From JADJSS01 sp046329815 (GTDB lineage: Bacteria; Bacteroidota; Bacteroidia; Chitinophagales; JADIYW01), in NCBI GenBank assembly GCA_046329815.1, contig JAXLTY010000002.1, positions 558,001-622,000 of the forward strand: DNA of 64,000 bases, in the 5' to 3' direction. The position numbers were made by a program, and so were the translations under genes. Positions 46,793 through 55,260 of the stretch are shown piece by piece. Numbering within the stretch: the stretch's first letter is position 1; the number at the start of each line of letters is the position of its first letter. A model generated the notes under the pieces. It did no database searches. It saw only the letters and a list, made by a program, of their open reading frames with translations, and had not been told where the DNA came from.

Positions 46793-46939
46793 ATCTGATT
46801 AAAAATATATTACATCTGCCTGAACGGACGAAACATCTGATTAAAATATGAATTAATCTGAGTTGAAAATTAGTTCATCTGATCAAAATGATAAGTCATC
46901 TGATAGGATTTGAAATCAATCTGAGTACAAATAAGGAAG
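46688..46939. repeat. Array C: twelve diverged units, exact 21-bp pitch, core ATCTGA
   Basis: Units begin at 46688, 46709, 46730, 46751, 46772, 46793, 46814, 46835, 46856, 46877, 46898 and 46919. The core is ATCTGA in eight units, with ATCTAA (two), TTCTGA and ATCTGC as variants. The remaining 15 bases of each unit are almost unrelated except for a tendency to AAAA. No insertion or deletion breaks the 21-bp register across 252 bp. It ends 26 bp before the rhomboid stop codon. Confidence 0.9.
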
Positions 46940-46965
46940 ATAAAAGGAAAAAGGCAGATAAGAAA

Positions 46966-47592
46966 TCAGATCTTTTTGATAAAATCATCAAACGTTTTGC
47001 GATTCTCTACGTTGCGCTGATGTTCCGCTTCTATTTGCGCATGTTGCTGATCTTTATCCACATTTTTAAACAGGTAAGCAAGCACACCACCGGTGATACC
47101 ACCAAACAAATGCGATTCCCACGAAACACCCGGTTGAGTGGGCAAAATTCCCCAGATCATACCGCCATAAAAGATGGCAACGCCGCTCGCGATGGCAATA
47201 GCTTTTATATCAAAACGGAAAAAACCGGAAAAGAACAGGAAAGAAGCCAATCCGTAAATGATGCCGCTGGCACCGATATGGAACGAATCGCGCGCAAATA
47301 ACCAAACCAGTAAACCGGTAAAAAAGTAATTGAGCAGCCATATCCAGATGGCAAATTTTTCATACGACAAAAACAAAATAACACCAAAAACCAAAAGAGG
47401 CAAGGTGTTGGACAGCAAATGTTCCCAACTGCCATGCACCAAAGGACAGGTCAATATGCCTAATAAAGAAGCCGTATCGCGCGGATGGATACCGAACACG
47501 CCAAAATCGAAACCTGATAATGCCTGAACGCCATAAACGAACCACATAATTATTACTGTTCCAATCGGAAAAACCACTAAATATTTTCTCAT
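46966..47592 (-). CDS. Rhomboid-family intramembrane serine protease
   Basis: A 208-aa membrane protease. The catalytic Ser is in GASGIIYGLASF (near residue 133) and the His is in WESHLFGGITGG (near residue 180), giving the Ser-His dyad. LLGILTCPLVHGSWEHLLSN supplies the preceding conserved HxxxxHLxxN-type segment near residue 55. Six hydrophobic segments are visible. Substrates are unknown. The C-terminal tail is charged (QQHAQIEAEHQRNVE). Array C lies just past its stop. Confidence 0.88.
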   Translation of the reverse strand: MRKYLVVFPIGTVIIMWFVYGVQALSGFDFGVFGIHPRDTASLLGILTCPLVHGSWEHLLSNTLPLLVFGVILFLSYEKFAIWIWLLNYFFTGLLVWLFARDSFHIGASGIIYGLASFLFFSGFFRFDIKAIAIASGVAIFYGGMIWGILPTQPGVSWESHLFGGITGGVLAYLFKNVDKDQQHAQIEAEHQRNVENRKTFDDFIKKI

Positions 47593-47793
47593 ACCATTTT
47601 GATTCGTTAAATGTAATCAAACTTATTTTCTTTCAAAATAGTTCATTATAATATCGGATTTGATTTTTCAGGCATCTTACTATAATAAAGTCGATTATGT
47701 TAGAAAGCGTTAAGAATCTTTCAACTTTTTATACACATTATAAAATATAACGGTTAACATGCTTATTTTAGCGTACCAAAATTATTTCGATCA

Positions 47794-48912
47794 ATGATTA
47801 TTGCTGTTCCTAAAGAAACCAAATTTAAAGAAAACCGAGTATCTGTTACGCCATTAATAGCTAAAGATTTGATTTCCAAAGGTTTTTCAGTACAAGTGGA
47901 AACAGGAGCAGGCCTAAATTCATTCTTTTCAGACAAATCTTATAAAGAAATCGGTGCAACAATCGTAGCAGATAAAAGTTCGGTTTATGCTTCCGGTGAT
48001 ATTGTATTGAAAGTAAATGCGCCGCAAGCGGATGAAATTGCGTTGATGAAAAAAGGAGCAGTGCTGATCTCGTTCATGTGGGCAGCCACCAATCCTGAAC
48101 TAGTAGAAGCATGTGCTAAAGCAGGTATTTCTGCCTTTTCTATGGATGCCGTTCCGCGTATTTCTCGTGCACAAAAAATGGACGCTCTATCTTCACAAGC
48201 TAATCTTGCAGGTTATAAAGCTGTATTGATGTGCGCTGATACATTAGGCAAGATTTTCCCAATGATGACAACCGCTGCAGGAACTATCAAGCCGGCAAAA
48301 GTAGTCATATTTGGTGCTGGAGTGGCTGGTTTACAGGCGATTGCAACAGCAAAACGCTTGGGTGCAATCGTGGAAGTTTCGGATATTCGTCCGGAAACCA
48401 AAGAACAAGTGGAATCTTTAGGCGGAAAATTTATTGTGGTAAAAGGCGATGACACCATTAAAATGGAAGGCGGCTATGTGAAAGGCGTTTCAGATGAGTT
48501 CTTGAAAATGCAGCAGGAATTAGTGGCAAAACACGTTGCAGAAGCTGATATCGTGATCACAACTGCATTGATTCCAGGCAGAAAAGCACCGGTTTTAGTA
48601 ACTGAAGACATGGTAAAATCCATGAAATTCGGTTCAGTTATCTTGGATATGGCTGTTGAACAAGGCGGAAATGTAGTAGGCAGTAAGCTGAATGAAAATG
48701 TAAACATCAATGGTGTTACAATTATCGGTGAAGGAAATATTCCGTCATTGTTGCCGATGAATGCTAGTGATTTGTACGCAAAGAATATCCAAACGTTGTT
48801 GTATCATCTTGCAACAAGTGATGGTTTCAAGTGGGAAATGGACGAAGAAATCACGAAAGGAAGTTTAATTATTCATGAAGGAAAAAAGGTTCATGTATCT
48901 GTAATTCAATAA
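47794..48912 (+). CDS. pntAA: NAD(P) transhydrogenase subunit alpha part 1, NAD(H)-binding domain
   Basis: Soluble domain I of the proton-translocating transhydrogenase, which binds NAD(H) and exchanges hydride with NADP. MIIAVPKETKFKENRVSVTP starts the family fold, with the RISRAQKMDALSSQANLAGY block near residue 125 and the Rossmann loop VVIFGAGVAGLQAIATAKRLGA near residue 170. Length 372 aa. It is first of a three-gene operon with pntAB and pntB (gaps 19 and 23 bp), the split-alpha arrangement also found in Rhodospirillum. Confidence 0.95.
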   Translation: MIIAVPKETKFKENRVSVTPLIAKDLISKGFSVQVETGAGLNSFFSDKSYKEIGATIVADKSSVYASGDIVLKVNAPQADEIALMKKGAVLISFMWAATNPELVEACAKAGISAFSMDAVPRISRAQKMDALSSQANLAGYKAVLMCADTLGKIFPMMTTAAGTIKPAKVVIFGAGVAGLQAIATAKRLGAIVEVSDIRPETKEQVESLGGKFIVVKGDDTIKMEGGYVKGVSDEFLKMQQELVAKHVAEADIVITTALIPGRKAPVLVTEDMVKSMKFGSVILDMAVEQGGNVVGSKLNENVNINGVTIIGEGNIPSLLPMNASDLYAKNIQTLLYHLATSDGFKWEMDEEITKGSLIIHEGKKVHVSVIQ

Positions 48913-48931
48913 TTTAAAAAAAATAAAACGC

Positions 48932-49234
48932 ATGGAAATATTCGATTTTTTTGTACAAAACCGTGAAATGATCTATTTTATCATTTTAGCCGTTTTTGTA
49001 GGAATAGAAGTGATTGGCGGCGTACCAACCGTTTTGCACACACCATTAATGTCAGGAGCGAACGCAATACACGGTGTAGTGATCGTAGGAGCCATCATCG
49101 TGATGCTAGACACAGATCCATCCAATATTTTTGGTTTGGCACTGGGCTTTTTAGCCGTTATATTAGGAACACTCAATGTAGTTGGTGGTTTTGTGGTTAC
49201 AGACAGAATGCTGGAAATGTTCAAGAAAAAATAG
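48932..49234 (+). CDS. pntAB: NAD(P) transhydrogenase subunit alpha part 2, membrane domain
   Basis: A 100-aa membrane segment of the transhydrogenase. Three hydrophobic segments are visible (about residues 15-32, 45-58 and 65-90). The VGIEVIGGVPTVLHTPLMSGANAIHGV region (key residues PTVLHTPLMSGANAIHG at about 32-48) is the family hallmark. It helps form the proton channel with PntB. Confidence 0.95.
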   Translation: MEIFDFFVQNREMIYFIILAVFVGIEVIGGVPTVLHTPLMSGANAIHGVVIVGAIIVMLDTDPSNIFGLALGFLAVILGTLNVVGGFVVTDRMLEMFKKK

Positions 49235-49257
49235 CAACTTAAATTTAAATTACGTTA

Positions 49258-50652
49258 ATGAATGGTTTATTAGAAATATGTTATTTAATTGGTTCTGTGA
49301 CATTTATCATAGGTTTAAAAATGATGGGAAATGCTAAAACAGCTCGACAGGGAAACCTAATCGGCGCTTTTGGTATGACAGTTGCGATTTTAGGAACCAT
49401 CTTTTTATTCAGAACTGAACACACTACAGTTAATACGCTTAAGTATGTATTGATTTTTGGCGCAATTGCTATTGGTTCAGCTATCGGTTGGCTAACTGCT
49501 AAGCGTGTGGAAATGACGAAAATGCCGGAACTGGTTTCGATGTTCAACGGAATGGGCGGTGCATGTGCAGCTTTGATTGGTTTGACAGAATACAGTCACA
49601 ATTTAGAAAATCCAACTGCGCTGGCATTTATTGTAGCAGGTATGGTTATAGGAACCATTTCGTTTTCAGGTTCCATTATAGCTTATTTAAAACTGTCTGG
49701 TAAAATGGACAAACCAATCCGTTTACCACAATATAACATATTGAACAATATTGTTTTACTAGTAGTTGTTGCAGTATCAGTTTATGTCGTTTTACAAGCA
49801 AGTGTATTGCCAACTTTCGTTATTTGGATATTATTTGTGATTGCCATTGTGTATGGAATCTTATTTACAGTACCAATTGGCGGAGCAGATATGCCGGTTG
49901 TAATATCACTATTAAACTCATTTACAGGTTTGGCAGCGGCTTTCGGCGGCTTTTTGTATGATAATAAACCAATGCTAACCGGAGGAATTTTAGTTGGTTC
50001 AGCAGGTACTTTATTAACTTTAGCGATGTGTAAAGCCATGAACAGACCATTAAGCAATGTAATTTTCGGTGCATTTGGTGGCGGAAGCGGTGCTGCAGGC
50101 GGTGAAAGTGCTGAAAAAGGAACCATAAAAGACATACAGGTATCAGATTTAGCTGTTTTATTGAACTACTCTAAAAAAGTGGTAATTGTACCAGGTTACG
50201 GTTTAGCAGTTGCACAGGCACAGCATGTTATACATGAATTGGAAAAATTGTTGGAAGAACGTGGTGTTGAAGTAAAATATGCGATTCATCCGGTTGCCGG
50301 TCGTATGCCTGGTCACATGAATGTATTGCTGGCTGAATCAAATGTTGAATATGATAAATTGGTAGAAATGGAAGACATTAATCCGGAATTTCCGCAAACT
50401 GATGTAGTTTTGGTAGTTGGTGCGAATGATGTGGTAAATCCGGCAGCAAAAACAGACCCGAGTTCGCCGATTTATGGCATGCCGATTCTAGATGTTGAAA
50501 ATGCAAAAAATATTGTCATTAACAAACGTTCTATGAATGCCGGCTATGCTGGAATTGATAATTTATTATTCTACAATCCAAAAACGTCGATGTTCTTTGG
50601 TGATGCTAAAAAAGCATTGACTGAATTGGTTGCAGAAATTAAACAGTTATAA
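49258..50652 (+). CDS. pntB: NAD(P) transhydrogenase subunit beta
   Basis: A 464-aa subunit with the membrane domain II in the first half (about nine hydrophobic segments, with PQYNILNNI and GGADMPVVISLLNSFTGLAA) and the NADP(H)-binding domain III in the last 180 residues (VVIVPGYGLAVAQAQH, HPVAGRMPGHMNVLLAE, VVLVVGANDVVNPAA, NKRSMNAGYAGIDN). Uses the proton gradient to drive NADPH formation. It ends the operon. Confidence 0.96.
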   Translation: MNGLLEICYLIGSVTFIIGLKMMGNAKTARQGNLIGAFGMTVAILGTIFLFRTEHTTVNTLKYVLIFGAIAIGSAIGWLTAKRVEMTKMPELVSMFNGMGGACAALIGLTEYSHNLENPTALAFIVAGMVIGTISFSGSIIAYLKLSGKMDKPIRLPQYNILNNIVLLVVVAVSVYVVLQASVLPTFVIWILFVIAIVYGILFTVPIGGADMPVVISLLNSFTGLAAAFGGFLYDNKPMLTGGILVGSAGTLLTLAMCKAMNRPLSNVIFGAFGGGSGAAGGESAEKGTIKDIQVSDLAVLLNYSKKVVIVPGYGLAVAQAQHVIHELEKLLEERGVEVKYAIHPVAGRMPGHMNVLLAESNVEYDKLVEMEDINPEFPQTDVVLVVGANDVVNPAAKTDPSSPIYGMPILDVENAKNIVINKRSMNAGYAGIDNLLFYNPKTSMFFGDAKKALTELVAEIKQL

Positions 50653-50768
50653 TTTTTAACTAAACACTTGACTACTAGATTGTTGCATTTTACTATTTGT
50701 TCCATAATTTATATTATGTTAAATAGAAATCATCAATAAGACTGGTACAAGTGTATTAATACTTTTAA

Positions 50769-51503
50769 ATGTATTTATACACCAATTGGGCTGCCACGAT
50801 TCCGATGGCTAATGAAGAACAGGATTTTGCTCCATTCGTGGATCTTTTGACTCGCGTAATGAATGTGATTGGCACCGGCAAAATATATTTTGTGATCGAC
50901 AATGCTTCTAAAGATAAAACCTTAGAATTAGCACAGGATTTACAAAAGAAAGATCCAAGATTTGAAGTTGTCTGGGCGCCTGAGAATAAAAATGTGGTTG
51001 ATGCATACTTGGCTGGCTTCAAAGTTGCCTATGCAAACGGACACGATATCATTATTGAAATGGATGCTGGTTTAAGTCACGATCCAAGAGCAATACCGAT
51101 GTTTTTACGCGTTTTAAACGAAGGAAATGAATGTGCATTTGGCTCAAGATTCATCAAAGATGGCTCTATGGGCGACTCACCATTCAATCGAAGAATGTTA
51201 AGTAAAACTGGAACTATATTAGCTAATTGGTTGCTTGGCACTAAGTTATACGATATGACATCTGGTTTTCAAGGGTTCCATCGAGATATTATTGGTAAAT
51301 TATTACAATATCCATTAAAATCCAGAGCACACTTTTATCAGACTGAAGTTAAATACTTATTGCGCAAACACCGAATTGCAGAAGTTCCGATTCATTATCA
51401 GGCACCGTCACCGCGCGTTTCACCATCAGCTGTAAAAAATGCCAGAGAAACGCTAATGTATTACTTTTTTGAAAGATTAAAAGGTAATTCACCAGTAATA
51501 TAA
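50769..51503 (+). CDS. Glycosyltransferase family 2
   Basis: A 244-aa GT-A fold enzyme. The usual N-terminal strand is TNWAATIPMANEEQDFAPFV, followed by the nucleotide-binding IDNASKDKTLELA and the metal site in EMDAGLSHDPRAI (near residue 98). The FGSRFIKDGS and SGFQGFHRDI motifs resemble polyprenyl-phosphate glycosyltransferases of the dolichyl-phosphate mannose/glucose type. No C-terminal membrane segments are present, so it is a soluble member. It precedes the STELLO-like gene by 33 bp; the two may build the same glycan. Confidence 0.85.
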   Translation: MYLYTNWAATIPMANEEQDFAPFVDLLTRVMNVIGTGKIYFVIDNASKDKTLELAQDLQKKDPRFEVVWAPENKNVVDAYLAGFKVAYANGHDIIIEMDAGLSHDPRAIPMFLRVLNEGNECAFGSRFIKDGSMGDSPFNRRMLSKTGTILANWLLGTKLYDMTSGFQGFHRDIIGKLLQYPLKSRAHFYQTEVKYLLRKHRIAEVPIHYQAPSPRVSPSAVKNARETLMYYFFERLKGNSPVI

Positions 51504-51536
51504 ATCATAATTACCAAGAAATAAATAATTTAAGAA

Positions 51537-52547
51537 ATGTCAGTTAAATCACTAGTTATTACTTCAATCGCACCGGATACCTTAGAAGTTCTGCATACTT
51601 ATGCAAAAGAATGTACTGCACGAAATATTCACTTCATCATGATCGGTGATACTAAAAATCCTGAGAACTTTCACATTGATGGCTGTGATTTTTGGTCTGT
51701 AAAACGTCAATTAGAATTGGATTCAAAATTTGCAAAACTTTGTCCGACAAGACATTATGCAAGAAAAAATATTGGTTATATTATCGCTTTACAAAATGGT
51801 ACTGAAGAATTAGTAGAAACCGACGATGATAATTTACCACGCGAAGAATTTTGGAATCCAACAACAAAGATTATCAGAGCTGTTGATGTTAAAGAAACAG
51901 GTTGGATAAATGTTTATAAGTATTTCAGTAACAGATTTATATGGCCACGCGGTTTGCCGCTGGAAGAATTACAAAAGGAGACTCCTAACCTATTAGATTT
52001 TGAAACTAAAGATATCATTTGTCCGATTCAGCAAGGCTTGGCTGACGAAAATCCGGATGTAGATGCTGTTTTCCGTCTCACCTATCCATTACCATTGAAT
52101 TTTGAAAAAACAGGCGTAAATGTAGCTTTAGGCAATAATGCATGGAGTCCGTTTAACAGTCAAAACACTTATTGGTATAAAGAAGCGTTTCCTTTGTTGT
52201 ATTTGCCGGCTTATTGCAGCTTCAGAATGACAGATATCTGGCGTAGTTATGTTGCGCAGCGCATTTCATGGGCAAACGGTTGGTCGATCTTGTATCATGA
52301 TGCTACGGTTTGGCAAGAACGTAATCAGCACAATTTATTGAAAGATTTTGAAGACGAAATTCCTGGTTATTTGAATAACTATAAGATTTGCAGCGAATTA
52401 TCCGACTTAAATATTAAAGGCGGCAAAGAAAATATGTTAGATGACTTATTGACTTGCTATGATATGCTAACCGGAAAAGGTTTTGTCGGAAAAGAAGAAG
52501 ATGAACTGGTTCGTGCTTGGTGCAATGATATAAGCAAAGTGTGGTAA
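51537..52547 (+). CDS. STELLO-like glycosyltransferase (DUF288 group)
   Basis: A 336-aa protein similar to the DUF288/STELLO family found in plant Golgi and in some bacteria. The N-terminal VITSIAPDTLEVLHTYAKEC, IMIGDTKNPENFHIDGCDF, CPTRHYARKNIGYIIAL and an acidic ETDDDNLPREEFW motif (near residue 97, likely metal/nucleotide binding) are seen. The VNVYKYF and RISWANGWSILYHDATVWQERN stretches (about residues 125 and 243) follow. Donor and acceptor are unknown. Its neighbour upstream is a family 2 glycosyltransferase. Confidence 0.75.
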   Translation: MSVKSLVITSIAPDTLEVLHTYAKECTARNIHFIMIGDTKNPENFHIDGCDFWSVKRQLELDSKFAKLCPTRHYARKNIGYIIALQNGTEELVETDDDNLPREEFWNPTTKIIRAVDVKETGWINVYKYFSNRFIWPRGLPLEELQKETPNLLDFETKDIICPIQQGLADENPDVDAVFRLTYPLPLNFEKTGVNVALGNNAWSPFNSQNTYWYKEAFPLLYLPAYCSFRMTDIWRSYVAQRISWANGWSILYHDATVWQERNQHNLLKDFEDEIPGYLNNYKICSELSDLNIKGGKENMLDDLLTCYDMLTGKGFVGKEEDELVRAWCNDISKVW

Positions 52548-53252
52548 TTACTTAATATTAAATAAGTTATCAACTCCAATGCTACGTTCAATCGTAAAAC
52601 CTTCAGCATAAGGAACTTGTATGGTTGCTCCAAATTGTTTCATTTTTGCCAACACAAAATCCAAATAATCTTCTCTTGAAATCGGAGTTTGCGGCTCTTT
52701 GGAATCAGCATCATAGAATTGAGACTTGAATTCTTTAATGGTTTCCATCTTTTGCATTTCAAAACCGGTTACATCTACCACAAAATCTGGTTCAATATTT
52801 TTTTCCTGAATATAGCGATAAACTACCTTTGCGCGCCAAACTGATTGATTTTCAGTCTGAATTTTTACCAAACCACTCAAAAAATTGGCTCTGGAAACCA
52901 AATCACCACCACGTTTATGATCCGGATGCCTGTCTTCTATCGAGTTTGCCAAAATGATTTCCGGCTGGTATTTTCGAATCATCTGCACTACTTTTAGCAA
53001 ATGCGCTTCATCAATCTCAAAAAATCCATCACGGAAACCCAGATTTTCACGTACATGCAGACCTAATTTTGCCGTTGCATGCTTTGATTCCTGGTCGCGA
53101 ATTTCTGCAGAACCACGAGAACCAAGCTCACCACGAGTTAAATCAACAATTCCAACTTTATAACCTAATGATATGTGTTTCAATATTGTACCACTACAAG
53201 CTAATTCAATATCATCAGGATGTGCCGCAAACGCAAGAATGTCTAATTTCAT
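52548..53252 (-). CDS. bshB1: Bacillithiol biosynthesis deacetylase BshB1
   Basis: LmbE/PIG-L-type zinc deacetylase that removes the acetyl group from GlcNAc-malate in bacillithiol synthesis. The metal motif AHPDDIEL is at residues 9-16, TRGELGSRGSAEIRDQES near residue 40, and the HPDHKRGG motif (zinc His) near residue 110. Length 234 aa. ATG at 53252 is the start; the TTG one codon upstream is not. bshA and bshC are elsewhere, as is usual in Bacteroidota. The stop abuts the STELLO gene's stop. Confidence 0.92.
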   Translation of the reverse strand: MKLDILAFAAHPDDIELACSGTILKHISLGYKVGIVDLTRGELGSRGSAEIRDQESKHATAKLGLHVRENLGFRDGFFEIDEAHLLKVVQMIRKYQPEIILANSIEDRHPDHKRGGDLVSRANFLSGLVKIQTENQSVWRAKVVYRYIQEKNIEPDFVVDVTGFEMQKMETIKEFKSQFYDADSKEPQTPISREDYLDFVLAKMKQFGATIQVPYAEGFTIERSIGVDNLFNIK

Positions 53253-53284
53253 CAATTTTAATTATGAAATCAAAATTACGGATT

Positions 53285-54403
53285 TTATTTAAAATGCAGC
53301 ACAGTTTGGTAGATATAGGTTTTTGCCAGTTGACCGCCAAACCAGATACGGCTTCTTTTATGAATATCTGACGAGTAATTTAACACATAAAACGAGTTGG
53401 AATCGATTGGAGCGATTGCCGGAAAAGCAGTATCACCGGTTGACGGAAAATCCATAAGCGTTTCAATTTCCATTTTTTCCTTATTGATCTTATACAAAGC
53501 GGTCACTTTTTTACTGAATGAATAGCGAAGCAAGTTTTTGCGGCGTTGCTTTTTAGATGGATTTTGAACAGGTGTTGCCTCACCTTTCAAATGTCTTCGT
53601 GCAATCAAACACAAATCATCGCCTTGCTCAAACAGTAGCGAACTATCGTATTTAAACTTAGAAAATTTGGTTTTCCATTTATCAATAGAATCTTTTGAAG
53701 CGAAACACAACAATGAACCGGAACCTTCCAAACGCACCAACGACCACACATTGCCTTGTTTATCAAAGACAAATTCGCCTTCTTCAGCGCCTTTTTCGGT
53801 TATTTGTGGCTCTTTGGAAATTGGTTGAAAATTAATTCCGTCTTCAGAAGTGAATAAGCGCAGATTGGCGTGATGCTGAGAATTGTACAAATTGACGCCA
53901 TAATAAGCAGACAAATACATTTTGTTGTCGTGTTCGTGAAAACGCCAATCGACAAAGCCATCTAAATTTGTCTGTATCTTTTCCGACCAACCTGAATCTG
54001 CTAAGATGCTGGTCCAAATATGCTTGGGCTCGAATTTGAAAATATTGTAGCCGCCTTCAAAAAAGTAGAAATGCAGTTTATTCTGAAAAATACAAAATCG
54101 CGGTTCGCGCATGTCAGCTTTTACAAAAAATTCGGTTTCGAATTTCCAGTTTTTGAAATCTGTAGAACTGATGATATATAAATGCACTTTTTTAGATGCA
54201 AAATGTGTCGGTGCGGTTCGGAAAGCGCAATAATATTTACCATTAAATTGTATCAGATCAACATTATTGTTGGATTTTCTGCACTTTATGTTCTTTGGAA
54301 TCGAAACAGACGGAACAAATTTCGTCCATTCGTCAGTCGTAATGTTTTGTGCTTTTATGAACTGAAAACTAAGAAAAAACACAATGAAGTATAAATGTTT
54401 CAT
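53285..54403 (-). CDS. Exported beta-propeller-like protein (sialidase/BNR-like fold)
   Basis: A 372-aa exported protein: signal peptide (YFIVFFLSFQFIKAQ), then repeated strand motifs such as DLIQFNGKYYCAFRTAP, KVHLYIISSTDFKNWKFE, ANLRLFTSEDGINFQP and LLCFASKDSIDKWKTKF. The alternating S/T-x-D-G/F-x-x-W pattern is typical of sialidase-like or family 43-like five-to-six-bladed propellers. No complete catalytic set is assigned. The start is ATG 54403; the frame extends to 54484 without a signal peptide. Confidence 0.6.
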   Translation of the reverse strand: MKHLYFIVFFLSFQFIKAQNITTDEWTKFVPSVSIPKNIKCRKSNNNVDLIQFNGKYYCAFRTAPTHFASKKVHLYIISSTDFKNWKFETEFFVKADMREPRFCIFQNKLHFYFFEGGYNIFKFEPKHIWTSILADSGWSEKIQTNLDGFVDWRFHEHDNKMYLSAYYGVNLYNSQHHANLRLFTSEDGINFQPISKEPQITEKGAEEGEFVFDKQGNVWSLVRLEGSGSLLCFASKDSIDKWKTKFSKFKYDSSLLFEQGDDLCLIARRHLKGEATPVQNPSKKQRRKNLLRYSFSKKVTALYKINKEKMEIETLMDFPSTGDTAFPAIAPIDSNSFYVLNYSSDIHKRSRIWFGGQLAKTYIYQTVLHFK

Positions 54404-54588
54404 CTGAATAAATTTGTTGTTTTTTTTAAAGGCGCAGATGGAATATCCTTTGTGCATTTGCGTTTGGTGTGTGCCAATACTCATGGATATTTCATATCTA
54501 AATTTACTGCTTTAAAATAAATTGAACTACTTTTAATGGTGAAACTAAATTGAATTTGTTTTCGTTTTAATTTTAAAAAACCAACAAT

Positions 54589-55122
54589 ATGAAATATTTT
54601 CCTTATGAAAATTACAGCGTAAAAACCAATTTGAGTGTCGATCAAATAGTAGGAAGACTACATGCTGTTATAGAAACTGAAGAACAGCCACAGTTTCCGT
54701 TTTACAAAAGAAAAACAGCAAAACCATATTATGGCGTAATTGATGGCAATACGTTTAAAATTACTCGAATTATAAATTACAGAAATTCATTTTTGCCACA
54801 AATTACAGGAACGATTGAAGAAAATTACAAAGACAATTCAGTTCACATCAAAATGAAACTGCACACATTCGTAATTATTTTTATGCTATTTTGGCTAGGA
54901 TTTGTTTTTACTATATGTACCGGAATAATTTATGCAATGATTAATCATTTAGACCATGATACAGAAAAATTTAATTTCTTTAATTTTTTTCCTACGCTGA
55001 TTCCATTTGGAATGCTGATCTTCGGCTATTTATTAATGACATTGCCGTTTAAATATGAAAGTAAAAAAGCAAAGGAATTTTTAAATACTGTTTTGGAAGC
55101 AGATGATTTCCAAAATAAATAA
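54589..55122 (+). CDS. Membrane protein of unknown function
   Basis: A 177-aa protein. A soluble N-terminal half has NYSVKTNLSVDQIVGRLHAV, FKITRIINYRNSFLPQITG and repeated strands. Two hydrophobic segments follow at about residues 90-115 (FVIIFMLFWLGFVFTICTGI) and 135-155 (LIPFGMLIFGYLLMTLPF), and a charged tail ends it. I recall similar proteins in Bacteroidota without function. It stands alone between the propeller gene and the FG-GAP gene. Confidence 0.6.
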   Translation: MKYFPYENYSVKTNLSVDQIVGRLHAVIETEEQPQFPFYKRKTAKPYYGVIDGNTFKITRIINYRNSFLPQITGTIEENYKDNSVHIKMKLHTFVIIFMLFWLGFVFTICTGIIYAMINHLDHDTEKFNFFNFFPTLIPFGMLIFGYLLMTLPFKYESKKAKEFLNTVLEADDFQNK

Positions 55123-55260
55123 AGTTAATTTTTGAAGTTTTGATTTTAACCATTAGTTGAGAATATCAATAAATGATAAAAATCAGTGTTCTGCGTTTCT
55201 TTTATTAATAAGAATAATACAGTATATTGCTTTTAGTATTTTAGTCTTTAAACCATTATT

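Noticed and set aside
17736..46939. CRISPR arrays
   Set aside because: The repeats are 21 bp with no unique spacers of 26-40 bp between them, and no cas genes are nearby.
46888..47301. 137-aa plus-strand frame over array C and the rhomboid gene
   Set aside because: It is antisense to the rhomboid coding sequence, which has clear catalytic motifs.
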